A stretch of DNA of 64,000 nt, taken from positions 3,534,001-3,598,000 of the forward strand of contig OZ241979.1 of the NCBI GenBank assembly GCA_965204235.1. The letters run 5' to 3'. A program made the position numbers and the translations under genes. Position 1 is the first letter of the stretch; the number at the start of each line of letters is the position of its first letter. Of the stretch, positions 62,946-64,000 are shown in pieces. The notes below the pieces were generated by a model that saw only the letters and a list, made by a program, of their open reading frames with translations, was not told where the DNA came from and searched no databases. This DNA comes from JAJDTQ01 sp965204235 (GTDB taxonomy: Bacteria > Desulfobacterota > Binatia > UBA9968 > JAJDTQ01).

Positions 62946-64000
62946 TGTACCCCCAGGATGAGCGATGCGTGCATGCACAGGCTGCCGCCGTGGCCGCTGA
63001 TGATGCCCGTGCGGGCGCCCTGCACCTGCCGCTCCGGCTCCACCTCGTTGCCGCGTAGCTGCTTGACGCCTTCGGTGACGTGCATGATCCCCTCCAGATG
63101 GGCCTGGGAAAGCAGCCCGCCGTGGGTATTGACCGGGATCTCGCCGCCCACTTCGATGCGGCCGTCCTTGACGAAGTCCTTGCCCTCCCCCTTGCCGCAG
63201 AAACCGTAGTCCTCGATGGTGATCATCGTGGTGATGGTGAAGCAGTCGTAGATCTGGGCGAAGTCCATGTCCCCGGGTCCGAGTCCCGCCATGCCGTAGG
63301 CCGACTCGGACGATTTGCGGCTTCCCAACGTGGTGAGGGTGGGCGCGTCCATGACGCTGGAATGGGGGTGGTGCTGTCCCATGCCCAACACCAGCACCGG
63401 CTTCCCGGGCAGGTCCCTGGCCCGCTCCAGGCTGGTCACCAGCAGGGCGGCCCCCCCGTCCGACTCCAGCGAGCAGTCGAAAAGGTGCAGCGGCGCCACG
63501 ATCATGCGCGACGCCTGGTGGTCCTCGATGGTCATGGGCTTCTGCATGGCGGCGTTCCGGTTCATGCACGCGTGCTTGCGCGTGGACACCGCGACCTGGC
63601 CCAGGTCCTCGCTGGTGGTGCCGAACTCGTGCATGTGGCGCGTGGCCGCGAACGCGTGGTTGGCCACCGCGGAGAAATGGCCCCAGGGCTGCTCCCAGTG
63701 CTCATCGCCGCTGCGGATGGGGTACCCGGGGGTGGGGTCCGGCGTCGCCCGCTTGCGCGCGTGGACGCACACCACGTAGTGGGCCATGCCCGACTCGATG
63801 GCCATGACCGCGTTCTGGATCATGGCGATGGGCGTGGCGCCCCCCAGGGCCAGGTCCGTGGCGTAGTTGGGATCGATGCCGGCCATGTGCGCCAAGCGCA
63901 CCGCATAGCTCCGGTGGGCGTCCGTGAGGGGCTGGTTGGTAAGGAAACCGTCCACCTGCGAGGCCTGGACTCCGGCGTCCTCCAGGCAGGCGCGAATCGC
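62942..64000 (-). CDS. thiolase family protein (SCP-x-like), 5' end beyond window
   Basis: The frame is open to the window edge, so the N-terminus with the first active-site cysteine is not visible; 353 codons are present. Typical stretches are GGATPIAMIQNAVMAIESGMAHYVV, YDCFTITTMITIEDYGFC (catalytic Cys region) and GGEIPVNTHGGLLSQAHLEG, with the terminal HGG. It pairs with the DUF35 gene. Such pairs act in acyl-CoA cleavage or sterol/aromatic side-chain degradation. Confidence 0.88.
   Translation of the reverse strand, partial: AIRACLEDAGVQASQVDGFLTNQPLTDAHRSYAVRLAHMAGIDPNYATDLALGGATPIAMIQNAVMAIESGMAHYVVCVHARKRATPDPTPGYPIRSGDEHWEQPWGHFSAVANHAFAATRHMHEFGTTSEDLGQVAVSTRKHACMNRNAAMQKPMTIEDHQASRMIVAPLHLFDCSLESDGGAALLVTSLERARDLPGKPVLVLGMGQHHPHSSVMDAPTLTTLGSRKSSESAYGMAGLGPGDMDFAQIYDCFTITTMITIEDYGFCGKGEGKDFVKDGRIEVGGEIPVNTHGGLLSQAHLEGIMHVTEGVKQLRGNEVEPERQVQGARTGIISGHGGSLCMHASLILGVQ

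Overview
The window is a GC-rich, gene-dense chromosomal segment from a bacterium with Gram-negative-type features: a RodZ-like protein, an AttH-like secreted lipocalin with its ABC/FtsX exporter, and periplasmic signal-peptide proteins. The mix of CoA-transferases, an acyl-CoA dehydrogenase, thiolase/OB-fold pairs, luciferase-like and amidohydrolase genes, with long families of dispersed intergenic repeats, resembles uncultured soil or marine lineages such as Tectomicrobia, Binatota or former Deltaproteobacteria. No rRNA or other decisive marker is present, so the lineage is only a guess.

Layout. 0.2-12.2 kb (mostly + strand): uracil-DNA glycosylase, FAD/Fe-S oxidase, threonine synthase, luciferase-like monooxygenase, ArgS, SurE, a DUF2007 protein, two divergent inositol-monophosphatase-family enzymes and a secreted cyclophilin. 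12.6-16.6 kb (- strand): a tight trpB-trpA-quinone-oxidoreductase-panE operon with a recognisable promoter. 17.2-19.7 kb: a TIGR01777 epimerase and a two-gene cassette of unknown function. 19.9-24.4 kb: ABC ATPase, FtsX permease and secreted AttH/CrtC lipocalin. 24.5-25.4 kb: a methyltransferase.

25.4-36.6 kb is a complete type II-C CRISPR-Cas locus. It has a minus-strand tracrRNA with promoter and terminator, cas9 (1060 aa), cas1, cas2, and an array of 98 repeats and 97 spacers in which every repeat is identical by eye. The repeat carries an extended -10 box on the minus strand, and the tracrRNA anti-repeat requires the same orientation for crRNA, so the array appears to be read towards cas2 from promoters inside the repeats. 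Next to it lies a single-gene ATPase-TOPRIM (OLD/PARIS-like) candidate defence gene at 36.7-38.5 kb.

38.5-44.3 kb: a DUF523-DUF1722 protein with an internal duplication, a trypsin-fold/PDZ protein that has lost its catalytic triad, an oxaloacetate-decarboxylase/PEP-mutase-family enzyme, an MFS transporter, a nitrate-reductase-associated protein and MobA. 44.3-54.5 kb (- strand): LemA, TPM/YgcG, a nucleotidyltransferase-like protein, amino-acid oxidase, threonine aldolase, RodZ-like, a DUF3179 protein interrupted by an in-frame UGA with a SECIS-like hairpin (probable selenoprotein), SDR, aminotransferase, aldo/keto reductase and an FmdB zinc ribbon. 54.9-59.2 kb: acyl-CoA dehydrogenase, two class III CoA-transferases and a Uma2 protein. 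59.2-61 kb: a DUF4143 ATPase, a 22-bp tandem repeat, and vapB with a truncated vapC. 61-64 kb: an amidohydrolase, and an OB-fold/thiolase pair cut by the window end.

Two dispersed repeat families punctuate the gene borders: a roughly 110-bp element with the core CGTCCTGAGCGTAGCGAAG (about ten copies), and a REP-like palindrome (TTCCCGC/GCGGGAA; two clusters). Long artificial reading frames across the CRISPR array and these repeats are not genes.
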